Assembly: GCA_020636905.1 (NCBI GenBank)
Contig: JACJWX010000011.1
Span: 1 to 64,000 of the forward strand
DNA length: 64,000 nt
Reading direction: 5' to 3'
Source of the DNA: Actinomycetota bacterium
GTDB taxonomy: Bacteria; Actinomycetota; Thermoleophilia; Miltoncostaeales; Miltoncostaeaceae
The stretch's first letter is position 1; each line of letters starts with the position of its first letter. Position numbers and translations under genes: made by a program. The notes below the pieces were generated by a model that saw only the letters and a program-made list of their open reading frames with translations, was not told the origin of the DNA and searched no databases. Positions 32,148 to 40,936 of this stretch are shown here, piece by piece.

Positions 32148-34553
32148 TCAGACATCGAGGAAGCGGACGCTGCTGGCGTTCTCCTCGATGAACTGGCGCC
32201 GTGGTTCGACCTTGTCGCCCATCAGCGTCGCGAACAGGTCGCCGGCGGACGCTTCGTCTTCGAGCGAGACCCGCTGCAGGATCCGCCGTTCGGGATCCAT
32301 CGTCGTCTCCCACAACTGTTCGCTGTTCATCTCGCCGAGGCCCTTGAAGCGATTGAGTGTGATGCCGTCGCGGCACAGTTCCAGCACCAGGTTGCGCAGC
32401 GCGTCGAAGGATTGCGCCTCGCGCACCTTCGACCCGCGGCTGACCCGGAACGGGGGTGCACCCACCAGCTCGTGCAGGCGTTCGGTGGCGCCCGCCAGCT
32501 GCGCCAGCTCACGCGATCCGAACAGCTCCATTGGCAGGACGGCGGAGCTCGCCTCGCCGGTGGTGGCGCGAATGGCGCGGGCGCGCACCATGCCGGGATC
32601 GCCGATGACTTCGCCGCTCAACGTGGCCCCCTCGTGCGAGGCGGCCGCGATCCCGGTGAGCAGCCCCTCCACCGAGTCCGGGCGCAGGGTGGTGAGTCCG
32701 TGCGTCAGCAGGAAGTCGATCGCGCCGGATCCGTACGTGCCCCGGAGTGCCGCCGCCCAGCCGTCGTGCTCTCGGAGCGCACGCTGCAACCGCTGGAACT
32801 TCGTCTTCGACAGCGTCAGCGGTGCGGCTCCGAGCGGGATGACCTCGACCTTCTCCAGGTTGCGGTCCAGGAGCCATTCGTCGAGTTCCGACTCCTTCTC
32901 GATGTACTGCTCCTGGCTCCCCGACTTGACCTTGTAGAGCGGTGGACACGCGATGTAGACGTATCCGCGGTCGATCAGGCCACGCATGTGCTGGAACAGG
33001 AAGGTCAGGATCAGCGTGCGGATGTGGGCGCCGTCCACGTCGGCGTCGGTCATGACGATGATCTTGTGGTACCGGGCCTTCTCCGGATCGAAGTCCTCGC
33101 CGATGCCCGTGCCGATGGCGGTGATCATCGCCTGGATCTCGGCGTTCGAGAGCACCTTGTCGATGCGGGCCTTCTCGACGTTGATGATCTTGCCGCGCAG
33201 GGGAAGGATGGCCTGGAAGCTCGCCTGACGGGCCTGGACCGCGGACCCGCCCGCGGAGTCGCCCTCCACGAGGAAGAGCTCGGTTCCCGCCGGATCGCGA
33301 TCGCTGCAGTCCGCCAGCTTGCCGGGCAGGCCGCCGCCGTCCAGGGCCCCCTTGCGCCGGGCCAGGTCGCGCGCTTTGCGCGCGGCCATACGGGCCTGCG
33401 CGGCGTTGACCGCCTTGCTGCAGATCGTCCTGGCCTGGGTGGGGTTCTCCTCGAAGTACTCGGCGAGCGCCTGAGTGACGGCCTGGTTGACGAAGCCGGT
33501 GATCTCGGAGTTGCCGAGCTTCGTCTTGGTCTGGCCCTCGAACTGCGGCTCGCGGAGCTTGACCGACACGATCGCGGTGAGTCCCTCACGGACGTCCGCG
33601 CCGTCGAGGTTCTCGTCCTTCTCCTTGAGGATGCCCTTCGCCCGCGCGTAGTCGTTGATCGTGCGGGTCAACGCGGTGCGGACCCCGGTGAGGTGGGTGC
33701 CGCCCTCGTGGGTATTGATGTTGTTCGCGAAGGTGTAGACGGCCTCGTTGAAGCCGGATGTCCACTGGAACGCCGCATCCAGGCTGCATTCGTCGGCCTC
33801 GGATTCGATCCGGATCACGTCGCGGTGGAGCGCCTCGCGGCCCTCGTTGAGGTGCGTCACGAAGTCGACCAGGCCGCCGTCGTAGCGATGGGTCTCCTCG
33901 CGCCCCTCGCCCCGCTCGTCGACGATGCGGATTCCCAGACCCCGCGTGAGGAAGGCGGTTTCGCGGAATCGCTTCGCAAGCGTGGCGAAGTCGAAATCGA
34001 GTTCGTCGAAGATGTCCGGGTCGGGCTTGAAGGTGATCCGGGTGCCGGTGGCCGAGCTGGGTTCTCCCCGGGTGACCGGGCCGTCGGCTTCGCCCGCCCG
34101 GTACGTCTGGGTCCACACGTACCCGTCGCGGGTGATCTGAGCGGTGAGCGTTTCGGACAGGGCGTTGACCACGCTGCTGCCGACGCCATGGAGCCCACCG
34201 GAGACCTTGTAGCCCTCGCCGCCGAACTTGCCGCCGGCGTGCAGGACCGTGAGGACCACCTCGAGGGCGGACCGTCCCTCCTGATCGTCCATCACCGCGA
34301 CGGGGATGCCTCGCCCGTTGTCATCGACGGTGCAGGATCCGTCCGGGTGCAGGAAGATCTCGACGGTGTCGCAGTACCCGGCGAGGGCCTCGTCGACGGC
34401 GTTGTCGACGATCTCGTACACCAGATGGTGGAGTCCACGGAGTGACGTGGAGCCGATGTACATGCCCGGGCGGCGTCGAACGGCTTCGAGCCCCTCGAGA
34501 ACCGTGATGTCGCCGGCGTCGTATTCGGGGCGGCCCTGATGCTGTGTGGTCAC
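32148..34553 (-). CDS. gyrB: DNA gyrase subunit B
   Basis: An 801-residue ATPase subunit of gyrase. The GHKL site is visible (EIVDNAVDEA, DDNGRGIPV, GLHGVGSSVVNAL), the TOPRIM domain has ELFLVEGDSAGGSA and DADVDGAHIRTL, and the C-terminus has NRFKGLGEMNSEQLWETTMDP and KVEPRRQFIEEN. Between the DEWLL helix and RFKGLGEMN lies about 160 residues that short Gram-positive GyrB proteins (about 640) lack. The position matches the insertion of proteobacterial GyrB. GTG start at 34551-34553. Confidence 0.95.
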   Translation of the reverse strand: MTTQHQGRPEYDAGDITVLEGLEAVRRRPGMYIGSTSLRGLHHLVYEIVDNAVDEALAGYCDTVEIFLHPDGSCTVDDNGRGIPVAVMDDQEGRSALEVVLTVLHAGGKFGGEGYKVSGGLHGVGSSVVNALSETLTAQITRDGYVWTQTYRAGEADGPVTRGEPSSATGTRITFKPDPDIFDELDFDFATLAKRFRETAFLTRGLGIRIVDERGEGREETHRYDGGLVDFVTHLNEGREALHRDVIRIESEADECSLDAAFQWTSGFNEAVYTFANNINTHEGGTHLTGVRTALTRTINDYARAKGILKEKDENLDGADVREGLTAIVSVKLREPQFEGQTKTKLGNSEITGFVNQAVTQALAEYFEENPTQARTICSKAVNAAQARMAARKARDLARRKGALDGGGLPGKLADCSDRDPAGTELFLVEGDSAGGSAVQARQASFQAILPLRGKIINVEKARIDKVLSNAEIQAMITAIGTGIGEDFDPEKARYHKIIVMTDADVDGAHIRTLILTFLFQHMRGLIDRGYVYIACPPLYKVKSGSQEQYIEKESELDEWLLDRNLEKVEVIPLGAAPLTLSKTKFQRLQRALREHDGWAAALRGTYGSGAIDFLLTHGLTTLRPDSVEGLLTGIAAASHEGATLSGEVIGDPGMVRARAIRATTGEASSAVLPMELFGSRELAQLAGATERLHELVGAPPFRVSRGSKVREAQSFDALRNLVLELCRDGITLNRFKGLGEMNSEQLWETTMDPERRILQRVSLEDEASAGDLFATLMGDKVEPRRQFIEENASSVRFLDV

Positions 34554-34646
34554 GCGGCCTTTCGGCAGGGGGTTTGCCAGACCCCAAACGATATCAAGAC
34601 CATCGGCCGTCCAGAAACAGAGTTTGCCGCGAATAGCAGGAAAAAC

Positions 34647-35132
34647 CTAGGGCGTCCACCGTCGTTCGAAGGCCATTGCGGCGGCCCTGGCCACGACGGC
34701 CCGGAGATCGGGGTCGTTGATGGTCGCGGCGAGCCCCTCGGCGGCGTCCACGGCCTCGGGACGGGGTGGTCCGGGAGGCGCGGGCCTGCCGGGTGGTGGT
34801 TCGGGCATCGCATGGTCGGCGATGACCGCCCGGATGCCGCTGATGGGCCGTCCGCAGGCGGTCGCGAGGGCGTCGCGCAGGCGGTGCGCGCGGAAGCTCA
34901 CCTCCTGGGCGACGCTCGCGGACCGGCAGGCGACGGTGACCATTCCGCTGCGGGCGACGCGGAGCACCATCGTGTCGGCGGCCAGCGGCCCGGCCACCTC
35001 GGGCCAGCAGGCCGCCGGGTCGGAGGCGGCCGTGGCCGCCGCGGCGGGGGAATCGGTGTAGCGGCGCAGCAGATCTCCGGCGGCACGCGGGACCCCGCGG
35101 TGCCGACGGCGGCGACGGCCGGAGTCAGACAA
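34647..35132 (-). CDS. DUF721 (DciA-like) protein
   Basis: A 161-residue protein of the DUF721 family, whose better-studied members (DciA) help load the replicative helicase DnaB. The core is in the middle: CWPEVAGPLAADTMVLRVARSGMVTVACRSASVAQEVSFRAHRLRDAL (about 43-90), with the W-VG and L-V-----W/SA-EL-like pattern. The N-terminus is arginine-rich and the C-terminal half is Pro-rich. It begins with TTG inside the 3' end of recF (8-bp overlap). The recF-DUF721-gyrB order is standard in actinobacteria, which supports the call more than the sequence alone. Confidence 0.78.
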   Translation of the reverse strand: MSDSGRRRRRHRGVPRAAGDLLRRYTDSPAAAATAASDPAACWPEVAGPLAADTMVLRVARSGMVTVACRSASVAQEVSFRAHRLRDALATACGRPISGIRAVIADHAMPEPPPGRPAPPGPPRPEAVDAAEGLAATINDPDLRAVVARAAAMAFERRWTP

Positions 35133-36255
35133 GGGCCCCGTCCCGCACCGAGATGACGCTCGCGTTGCGTGCGCCGGCTGTTGCGTGCGCCTCGGGGTCG
35201 GCGGCCGTCAGCACGGTCTGACCGCCGTCCTCGACGCTCCGCAGCAGGGCCGCGCGCCGGTCCGGGTCCAGTTCGGAGAGGACGTCATCGAGCAACAGGA
35301 TGGGCTGGACGCCCGCGTCGCGCAAGCGGTCGCGGTGGGCGAGCAGCAGCGCCAGCGCCGCCGTTCGCTGCTCCCCCTGGCTCCCGAGGCGGCGCAGATC
35401 GTGGTCGCCGGTTCCCATCCACACGTCGTCCCGATGGGGACCTCCCAGGGTCATGCCGGCCGCGATCTCCCGGGCCCGGGTGCGGCTGCGGGTGTCACGG
35501 AGCGCATCCTCGACCGCGGCGTCCGCCACCTCGGCCAGACCGGACGAGGACTCGAGCTCGAGCCGCCCCCCGTCGCGCCCCCCCAGGGCGTGGAGCCAGT
35601 GTGCGAACCGCTCCGTGATCTCGGCCAGGGTACGACGACGGGCGACGATGATCGCCGCGCCCAGCGTGGCCAGCTGGTGATCCCAGGGATCGAGCCCGCG
35701 GGCGTCGGCGGTGCCGGCACGGATGCGGCGCAGCAGGGCGTTGCGCTGGGTCAGCGCCCGCTGGTGGTCGGCGAGCGCCGCGCCGACCGCCGGGTCGATC
35801 GCCTCGAGCAGCCGGTCCAGGGCACGACGCCTTGCGGCGGGGGGCCCCTTCACCGAACGCAGTTCGTCGGGCAGGAAGACGAGCACCGATCCGGGTGCCC
35901 GCCATTCGGCGAGTTGCCGGATCGCCACACCGTCGATCATGAGCCGCCGGCCGAGCCCCGGCGCGAAACCGATCTCGCGCCGTGCCCCGGAGGGCGAACG
36001 CGTGGGGTCGTGGACGTCCGCGGCGACCCGCAGCGCTTCCCGCCCGTGACGGACCAGCTCCCCCAGCTGGGGCGTTCGCGGCGACACCCCCATCGTCGCC
36101 AGGACGATGGCCTCCACCAGCGAGGTCTTGCCGGATCCGTTGGGGCCGCACACGACCACCAGCCCGTCGGGGAGGTCCAGGGAGACCCGCGTCCAGCACC
36201 GGACGTCGACGACGTCGAGGTGGTCGATTCGCCAGGCGGTGTGCGGTGGATCCAC
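35125..36255 (-). CDS. recF: DNA replication and repair protein RecF
   Basis: A 376-residue SMC-like ATPase that helps load RecA at gaps. Walker A is GPNGSGKTSLVEAI (about 36-49), the ABC-type signature region reads RRLGSQGEQRTAALALLLA (about 303-321), and Walker B is LLLDDVLSELD. RecF-specific N-terminal HLDVVDVRCW is present. GTG start 10 bp after the dnaN stop; its end overlaps the DUF721 gene. Confidence 0.93.
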   Translation of the reverse strand: MDPPHTAWRIDHLDVVDVRCWTRVSLDLPDGLVVVCGPNGSGKTSLVEAIVLATMGVSPRTPQLGELVRHGREALRVAADVHDPTRSPSGARREIGFAPGLGRRLMIDGVAIRQLAEWRAPGSVLVFLPDELRSVKGPPAARRRALDRLLEAIDPAVGAALADHQRALTQRNALLRRIRAGTADARGLDPWDHQLATLGAAIIVARRRTLAEITERFAHWLHALGGRDGGRLELESSSGLAEVADAAVEDALRDTRSRTRAREIAAGMTLGGPHRDDVWMGTGDHDLRRLGSQGEQRTAALALLLAHRDRLRDAGVQPILLLDDVLSELDPDRRAALLRSVEDGGQTVLTAADPEAHATAGARNASVISVRDGALV

Positions 36256-36265
36256 CGCCGTGTCG

Positions 36266-37366
36266 CTATCCGCTCAGGCGGATGGGCATCAGCAGGTAGC
36301 GGAAGCGATCGTCGGTGCCGCGCAGGAGCCCCGGCCGAAGCGGGCTGATGATGCCGAGACGCAGCTCGTCCCCTTCGATGCTCTCGATCCCGGCCCGGAG
36401 GAACTCGACGTTGAATCCGATCTCGATGGGCTCGTCGTTGAACGCCACGGGAACCGATTCGGTGCCCTCACCCAGTTGCTCGCTGGTGGCCGACACGGTC
36501 AGCTGGCCGTCCTCGAACCGCATCCGCACCGGGGTGTTGCGCTGGGCGAGCACGGCGATGCGGGACACCACCGCCTGCAGTTCCTGGCGGTCGAGCACCA
36601 GATTGTGCTCGAAACTCTCGGGAATGAGCTGCCGGTAGTCCGGGAACTGGCCGTCGATGAGGCGAGTGGTGAGCCGCACGTCGCCGGCGCGGATGATGCC
36701 CTGGGTGTCGGTGAGGACGATCTCGACGGTGTCGGTTCCCGCGAGGTTGACGATCCGCTGCACCTCGGCGAGGGCCCGGGCGGGCACCAGGGCCTGAAGC
36801 GGTTCGGCGGGACCGCCCTCGATGGTGTCCTGGCGGACGGCGAGCCGGTACGAATCGGTGGCGACCATCGTAAGCGCGTCGTGCTCGATCCGCACGAGCA
36901 CCCCCGTCAGCACCGGGCGTGTGTCGTCGCGCGACGCCGCCTTGCCCACGCGGTCGGCCGATTCCACCACGGGTGCGGCCGGAAGGGTGATGCCCTCGCC
37001 CACGTCCGGGGGAAGCTCCGGGAACTCGCTCGCCTGATGGCAGTTCAGCGTGAACGACGAGGTGCCGCCCGTGACGGTGACGACACCTTCACCCGAGCGA
37101 TGTTCGATCGTGACCGTCGTATTGCCCATCGACCGCACGATGTCGGCGGCCAGGCGCGGAAGCACCACGGCACCGGGTTCCTCGATGGTCGCGTCCAGCG
37201 GTGCCCGAAGACTGATCTCCATGTCGGTCGCCGACAGCTGGACCCGGCCGTCCAGTGCTTCGAGAAGCACGTTGCCGAGCACCGGCACGGTGGTCTTCGA
37301 CGACGTCGCACGACCCACGGCCGTCAACGCACCGGACAGGACATCCTTTGCACAACTCACGCGCAC
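36266..37366 (-). CDS. dnaN: DNA polymerase III sliding clamp, beta subunit
   Basis: A 366-residue clamp of three topologically equal domains (about 1-120, 125-245, 250-366). MRVSCAKDVLSGALTAVGRATS is the usual start, LIDGQFPDYRQLIPE lies in the middle domain, and the C-terminus ends in LLMPIRLSG, the standard VLMPMRL-type peptide. It encircles DNA and tethers polymerase III. GTG start with GGAGGG about 12 bases upstream. It lies directly next to the origin gap and is transcribed away from it. Confidence 0.95.
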   Translation of the reverse strand: MRVSCAKDVLSGALTAVGRATSSKTTVPVLGNVLLEALDGRVQLSATDMEISLRAPLDATIEEPGAVVLPRLAADIVRSMGNTTVTIEHRSGEGVVTVTGGTSSFTLNCHQASEFPELPPDVGEGITLPAAPVVESADRVGKAASRDDTRPVLTGVLVRIEHDALTMVATDSYRLAVRQDTIEGGPAEPLQALVPARALAEVQRIVNLAGTDTVEIVLTDTQGIIRAGDVRLTTRLIDGQFPDYRQLIPESFEHNLVLDRQELQAVVSRIAVLAQRNTPVRMRFEDGQLTVSATSEQLGEGTESVPVAFNDEPIEIGFNVEFLRAGIESIEGDELRLGIISPLRPGLLRGTDDRFRYLLMPIRLSG

Positions 37367-37922
37367 GACGAGACCCTACCCTCCACACCGAAACGGTGCG
37401 TTGCTGATTGAAGATGAATCATCTCTCAAATATTTGTCGTAGTAGTAGGGGCTGTGCAGACGTGGACAAGTCGGCAAGATCCCCGATGCCAACGCATTCT
37501 GACGATCGAATCGGATGTGTGGAACGTGTGTCGCCGGTCCACAGTCTCCAGAGGTGATCACCGAGACGTCCATCCGGCCGCGAATCCTGTGGACGATCCG
37601 CCATGTGCTCCACCGGCAACCCACCGGTGCCCCACAGGGGTGTCCCGCCCCCGAAACCGGCCGCGGTGTGGAGAACCCGGTCGGGTTGTGGAGCCGGGAA
37701 GGCCGGCAGGCGAGGTGCATCCGGGCCTCGCGCCTGCCCGGATGCGGGACATCAGGGACCCTGCCGGCGCGACGCCGGAGCACTGCCACCGGGTGTGGCA
37801 TCCCCCGGTGGCCGGGGACGACCCGGCCTCGGCACGTCGACGCGCCGAGGCGTGCGACCACGCGCTGATGGCCGTCGCATCGTCGACGAGGCGCACAGCG
37901 GCCACCTCGACGCGCCGGCGGC
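37367..37922. other. oriC: Replication origin (oriC) between dnaN and dnaA
   Basis: A 556-bp gap. The end next to dnaN has the window's clearest AT-rich tract (about 37401-37439) beside TAGTAGTAG (37440-37448), a DnaA-trio-like repeat, then a GGGGC block and CGTGGACAA (37461-37469). Further DnaA-box-like sites (consensus TGTGGATAA) are TGTGGACGA (37588-37596), TGTGGAGAA (37667-37675, one mismatch) and weaker TGTGGA-containing sites at 37518 and 37687. The order unwinding region, trio, GC block, boxes matches the basal unwinding system described in Bacillus. Gene context alone makes this the origin; exact box usage is inference. Confidence 0.85.
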
Positions 37923-39302
37923 TCAGGCGCCGCCGCTGCCCCGGAGCCGGGCGGTGAGTGTTTCGACCGCGGAGAGGATGTCGCCCTCGTCGGCCATCTG
38001 ATTGGCGACCTTCTGAACGGCGTACATGACCGTGGTGTGGTCGCGGTTGCCGAAGGCTCGCCCGATGGCGGGGAGCGAACTCTCGGTGAGTTCGCGGCAG
38101 AGGTACATGGCCACCTGGCGGGGCGTGACGATGTGCCGCGTCCGCTTCTGACCCTTGAGTTCCTCGATGGTGACCGAGAAGTGCATGGCCACCTCGCGCT
38201 GAATCGCCTCGATGCTGACCAGCCCGTCCCCCGGCGGGTAGAGGTCCTGCAGCACCTCGCTGGCGAGTTCGACGTTGGCGGGGCGGTTCGAGATCGACGC
38301 GTGCGCGAGGACGCGCGTGAGCGCACCTTCCAGCGCACGGACGTTGGTGGTCACCCGTTCGGCGATGAACGAGAGCACGTCGATGTTGTGGCAGTTCAGG
38401 TTGTCCCGCAGGACGCGCTTCTGGAGGATGGCGATCCGCGTCTCGACGTCCGGGGGCTGGATGTCGGTGATGAGCCCCATCTCGAACCGCGACCGAAGCC
38501 GGTCCTCGAGCGTCGCGATGGCATTGGGCGGACGGTCCGAGCTGATGACGATCTGCTTGCCGCTGTCGTGGAGGGCGTTGAAGGTGTGGAAGAACTCTTC
38601 CTGGGTCTGCTCGCGGCCCTGGAGCGACTGGATGTCATCGATCAGCAGCACGTCCACGTTCCGGTAGCGATCCTTGAACGACCGGATGCCACCGTCGCGC
38701 AGCGCGTTGATGAATTCGTTGGTGAACGTCTCGACGGAGACGTACAGGAACGACAGCTCCGGGTAGTTCGCGTCGACGAAATGGCCGATCGCCTGGAGCA
38801 GGTGGGTCTTCCCCAGACCGACCCCGCCGTAGACGAAGAGCGGGTTGTAGGCCCGGGCGGGCGACTCGGCGACCGCCAGGGCGGCCACGTGGGCGAACCG
38901 GTTGGACGGTCCCTGGACGAACGAGTCGAACGTGAACCGCGGCTGGAGCCGTCCCTGGGATCGCGGAAGTTCGCGAGGGGGTGCGGGCTCGTCGTGGTCG
39001 AGTGAGGCCGCGTCGGCGGGCTGGCTGATCGGGTCGACGCGGATCTCGACCTCGAGGTCACGGCCGGTGACCTCGAACAGGGCGTCCCGGAGCAGGCTCA
39101 TGTACCGCTGGCGGATCCAGTTGCGCGCGAAGTCCGTGTCGACCCCGAGCAGGAACCGCTGGCGGGTGACCTCCAACGGCCGTGCCCGTTCGAAGGCGAA
39201 GTCGTAGGTCGCCGGGTTGAGCGTCGCCTTGAGGCGATCGCAGACGTCCGCCCACACCTGGTGGGGGTCCCAGCTCGCTGCGGCTTGGATGGTTGTCGAC
39301 AC
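37923..39302 (-). CDS. dnaA: Chromosomal replication initiator DnaA
   Basis: A 459-residue AAA+ initiator. Domain I is about 1-90, a short linker follows, and the AAA+ core (about 120-340) has NPLFVYGGVGLGKTHLLQAIGH (Walker A) and VDVLLIDDIQ (Walker B). The C-terminal helix-turn-helix ends with IGRAFGNRDHTTVMYAVQKV, the DnaA-box-binding signature. GTG start with GAAGGGA six bases upstream. It follows the GHKL-ATPase gene after 29 bp and reads toward the origin gap. Confidence 0.97.
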   Translation of the reverse strand: MSTTIQAAASWDPHQVWADVCDRLKATLNPATYDFAFERARPLEVTRQRFLLGVDTDFARNWIRQRYMSLLRDALFEVTGRDLEVEIRVDPISQPADAASLDHDEPAPPRELPRSQGRLQPRFTFDSFVQGPSNRFAHVAALAVAESPARAYNPLFVYGGVGLGKTHLLQAIGHFVDANYPELSFLYVSVETFTNEFINALRDGGIRSFKDRYRNVDVLLIDDIQSLQGREQTQEEFFHTFNALHDSGKQIVISSDRPPNAIATLEDRLRSRFEMGLITDIQPPDVETRIAILQKRVLRDNLNCHNIDVLSFIAERVTTNVRALEGALTRVLAHASISNRPANVELASEVLQDLYPPGDGLVSIEAIQREVAMHFSVTIEELKGQKRTRHIVTPRQVAMYLCRELTESSLPAIGRAFGNRDHTTVMYAVQKVANQMADEGDILSAVETLTARLRGSGGA

Positions 39303-39331
39303 GAGGTCCCTTCGGGAAACGAAGACGGGGG

Positions 39332-40069
39332 TTAGAAGAGTGTGGCCAGGAGGTGGGAACCCTCCGGGGTCAGGGATCGGACCCCTCCGTCGCCGCGACT
39401 GACGAACCCGCGAGCCTCAAGCATGACCAGTTCACGTCCGCATGCGCAAACCGGCCAACCGAGTTCGCCGGCCAGCTGATCGGGTGTGGACGGGCCGAGC
39501 TCGAGCAGGAGTGCCATGACCATGCGGGCGTCGGCGTCCACGATCTCTTCCTGGTCGCCACCGAGATCCTCGGGCTCCGACGGGATCGAAATGGTGACGA
39601 CCGTGCCGCCACCGAGATTGTCGGTGAGTTCGAGGCGCCCGCCTTCGGCGGTGAGCAGCGAGGCGGCGAGCGGGAGGCCGCTTCCGACGCCGCGGATCAC
39701 CTGGCGCTCGGCGGGTCCGGCGGTGGTGAAGCCGGGTTCGAGGGCCCGATCGGGATCGGGGATCCCGGGTCCGGAGTCCGACACGCGGATGACGGCTCCG
39801 CCGTCGAGGATCGTCACGATGGCGTTGGCGAACCCCGCGTGCACCAGGTTCTCGATCACTTCCCGAACGGCGATCAGCGGGAGACGGGACACGCCGGCGA
39901 CCGACTCGAACACACGTTCGATGAGTGTGCCGATTTCGGGGGCTTCGACCTCACGCATGCGCGGGGGTTCCACCGGGTTGCGGTAGACCGCGACCCGGGC
40001 CGACACAGCGTGGGGATCTTGGGGTCGGCGAAGCGTCGTTGTGGGGACTGCGGTGGCGATGGTGGGCAC
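39332..40069 (-). CDS. GHKL ATPase fused to a winged helix, upstream of dnaA
   Basis: About 245 residues. Residues 45-165 form a histidine-kinase-type ATPase domain: N-box REVIENLVHAG with Asn74, G1 box SDSGPGIP (98-104) and G2 box GVGSGLPLA (127-135). There is no dimerisation/phosphoacceptor histidine domain, sensor or transmembrane segment. Residues 178-245 look like a MarR/ArsR-type winged helix (ADARMVMALLLELGPS, then LVMLEARGFVSR and LTPEGSHLLATLF). It lies 29 bp before dnaA on the same strand and should be co-transcribed. A role in controlling dnaA or origin activity, or as an anti-sigma-like kinase, is conjecture. GTG 40069 is the longest start; ATG at Met38 is possible. Confidence 0.7.
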   Translation of the reverse strand: MPTIATAVPTTTLRRPQDPHAVSARVAVYRNPVEPPRMREVEAPEIGTLIERVFESVAGVSRLPLIAVREVIENLVHAGFANAIVTILDGGAVIRVSDSGPGIPDPDRALEPGFTTAGPAERQVIRGVGSGLPLAASLLTAEGGRLELTDNLGGGTVVTISIPSEPEDLGGDQEEIVDADARMVMALLLELGPSTPDQLAGELGWPVCACGRELVMLEARGFVSRGDGGVRSLTPEGSHLLATLF

Positions 40070-40393
40070 GGCCTGGTCGGGATGGCTGGTGGAGCGGGGT
40101 CGAATCTATCGAGGGTGCCGAGGCCCAGAAAAGGGGGTTCATTCGGCTGTGGAAAGGATGAATTGGGTGCAAGCGGGAATTTCCGTTTTCGGGCGATCTG
40201 TGCACTCGGCTGAGATGGCCATGACAAGGGGCGTCAGCGGGTTTTCCACAGGATTTTCCCCGACTGTGGAGACATGGTGGTCGTGCCGGGCGCGGGTCCT
40301 CTGGTATGGTCGTCGCCCGGTGAGAAACCCGGCCGGGACGATGGCGCACAGCCGTCGCTCCGGTCGACCCATGCGCGAGGAGTACAGCAGCTC
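40070..40393. promoter_or_regulatory. Divergent region with DnaA-box-like sites
   Basis: This 324-bp gap separates the leftward dnaA transcription unit from rightward rpmH. It contains TTTTCCACA (40242-40250, one mismatch to the DnaA box), TGTGGAGAC (40265-40273), inverted relative to it, and TGTGGAAAG (40148-40156). These could allow DnaA to regulate its own operon or form a second half of the origin. A TAGATT hexamer on the minus strand near 40104-40109 is a possible -10 for the leftward unit. No gene is seen here. Confidence 0.65.
40302..40310 (+). promoter_or_regulatory. Extended -10 promoter for rpmH
   Basis: TGG-TATGGT (40302-40310) is an extended -10 element 83 bases before the rpmH start. 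No good -35 is present, which the TG extension could compensate. A leader of about 75 bases would result. Confidence 0.4.
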
Positions 40394-40528
40394 GTGAAGC
40401 GGACCTATCAGCCCAATCGACGTAAGCGGAAGAAGACCCACGGCTTTCGGAAGCGGATGAGCACCCGGGCGGGTCGCGCGGTGCTGCGGCGCCGGCGCTC
40501 GAAGGGTCGCGCCCGCCTCTCCGCCTGA
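40394..40528 (+). CDS. rpmH: 50S ribosomal protein L34
   Basis: A 44-residue, strongly basic ribosomal protein. KRTYQPNRRKRKKTHGFRKRM at the N-terminus is the universal L34 signature, followed by VLRRRRSKGRARLSA. GTG start; the upstream GCGAGGAG (about 40375-40382) is the only purine-rich stretch nearby. It begins the rightward origin operon rpmH-rnpA-yidD-yidC-jag-rsmG-parA-parB. Confidence 0.97.
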   Translation: MKRTYQPNRRKRKKTHGFRKRMSTRAGRAVLRRRRSKGRARLSA

Positions 40529-40540
40529 TCAGGTTCGACG

Positions 40541-40936
40541 GTGGGAACCGACGGTGCCGCACGTGGCCGGCGCGCCCGGCTCAGTGCGTCTCGTGACTTC
40601 GACGCGGTGTATCGCAAGGGGCGGTCGTTCAGCGACCGGAACCTCGTGGTGTACGTGTTCCCCTGTGAGCGCGGCGAGTCCGGCCCGCGCCTCGGGGTGT
40701 CGGTTTCCCGGAAGGTCGGCGGCGCGGTCGAGCGCAACCGCATCAAACGTGTGCTGCGCGAACAGTTCGCCGCACACCGGGACCTCGTCCCCGATTCCAC
40801 GGATGTCGTCGTGATCGCGCGACGCGGACTCGTCGAGTTCCTCGACGAGCATGGTGGCGCCGCGGTGGGTGAGCGCCTGGCCGCGCTCCTGGAACGTGGT
40901 GCCAGGGCGATGGCCGATCCCGCGGTGCCCGCATGA
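40541..40936 (+). CDS. rnpA: Ribonuclease P protein component
   Basis: A 131-residue basic protein that assists the catalytic RNA of RNase P in trimming tRNA 5' ends. RLSASRDFDAVYRKGRSF (about 13-30) and the RNR motif in VERNRIKRVLREQF (about 62-75) are diagnostic. GTG start 12 bp after rpmH. The C-terminus overlaps yidD in ATGA. Confidence 0.93.
   Translation: MGTDGAARGRRARLSASRDFDAVYRKGRSFSDRNLVVYVFPCERGESGPRLGVSVSRKVGGAVERNRIKRVLREQFAAHRDLVPDSTDVVVIARRGLVEFLDEHGGAAVGERLAALLERGARAMADPAVPA

Noticed and set aside
32007..34445. Long open frame antisense to gyrB
   Set aside because: Same reason; no signal peptide, motif or ribosome site of its own.
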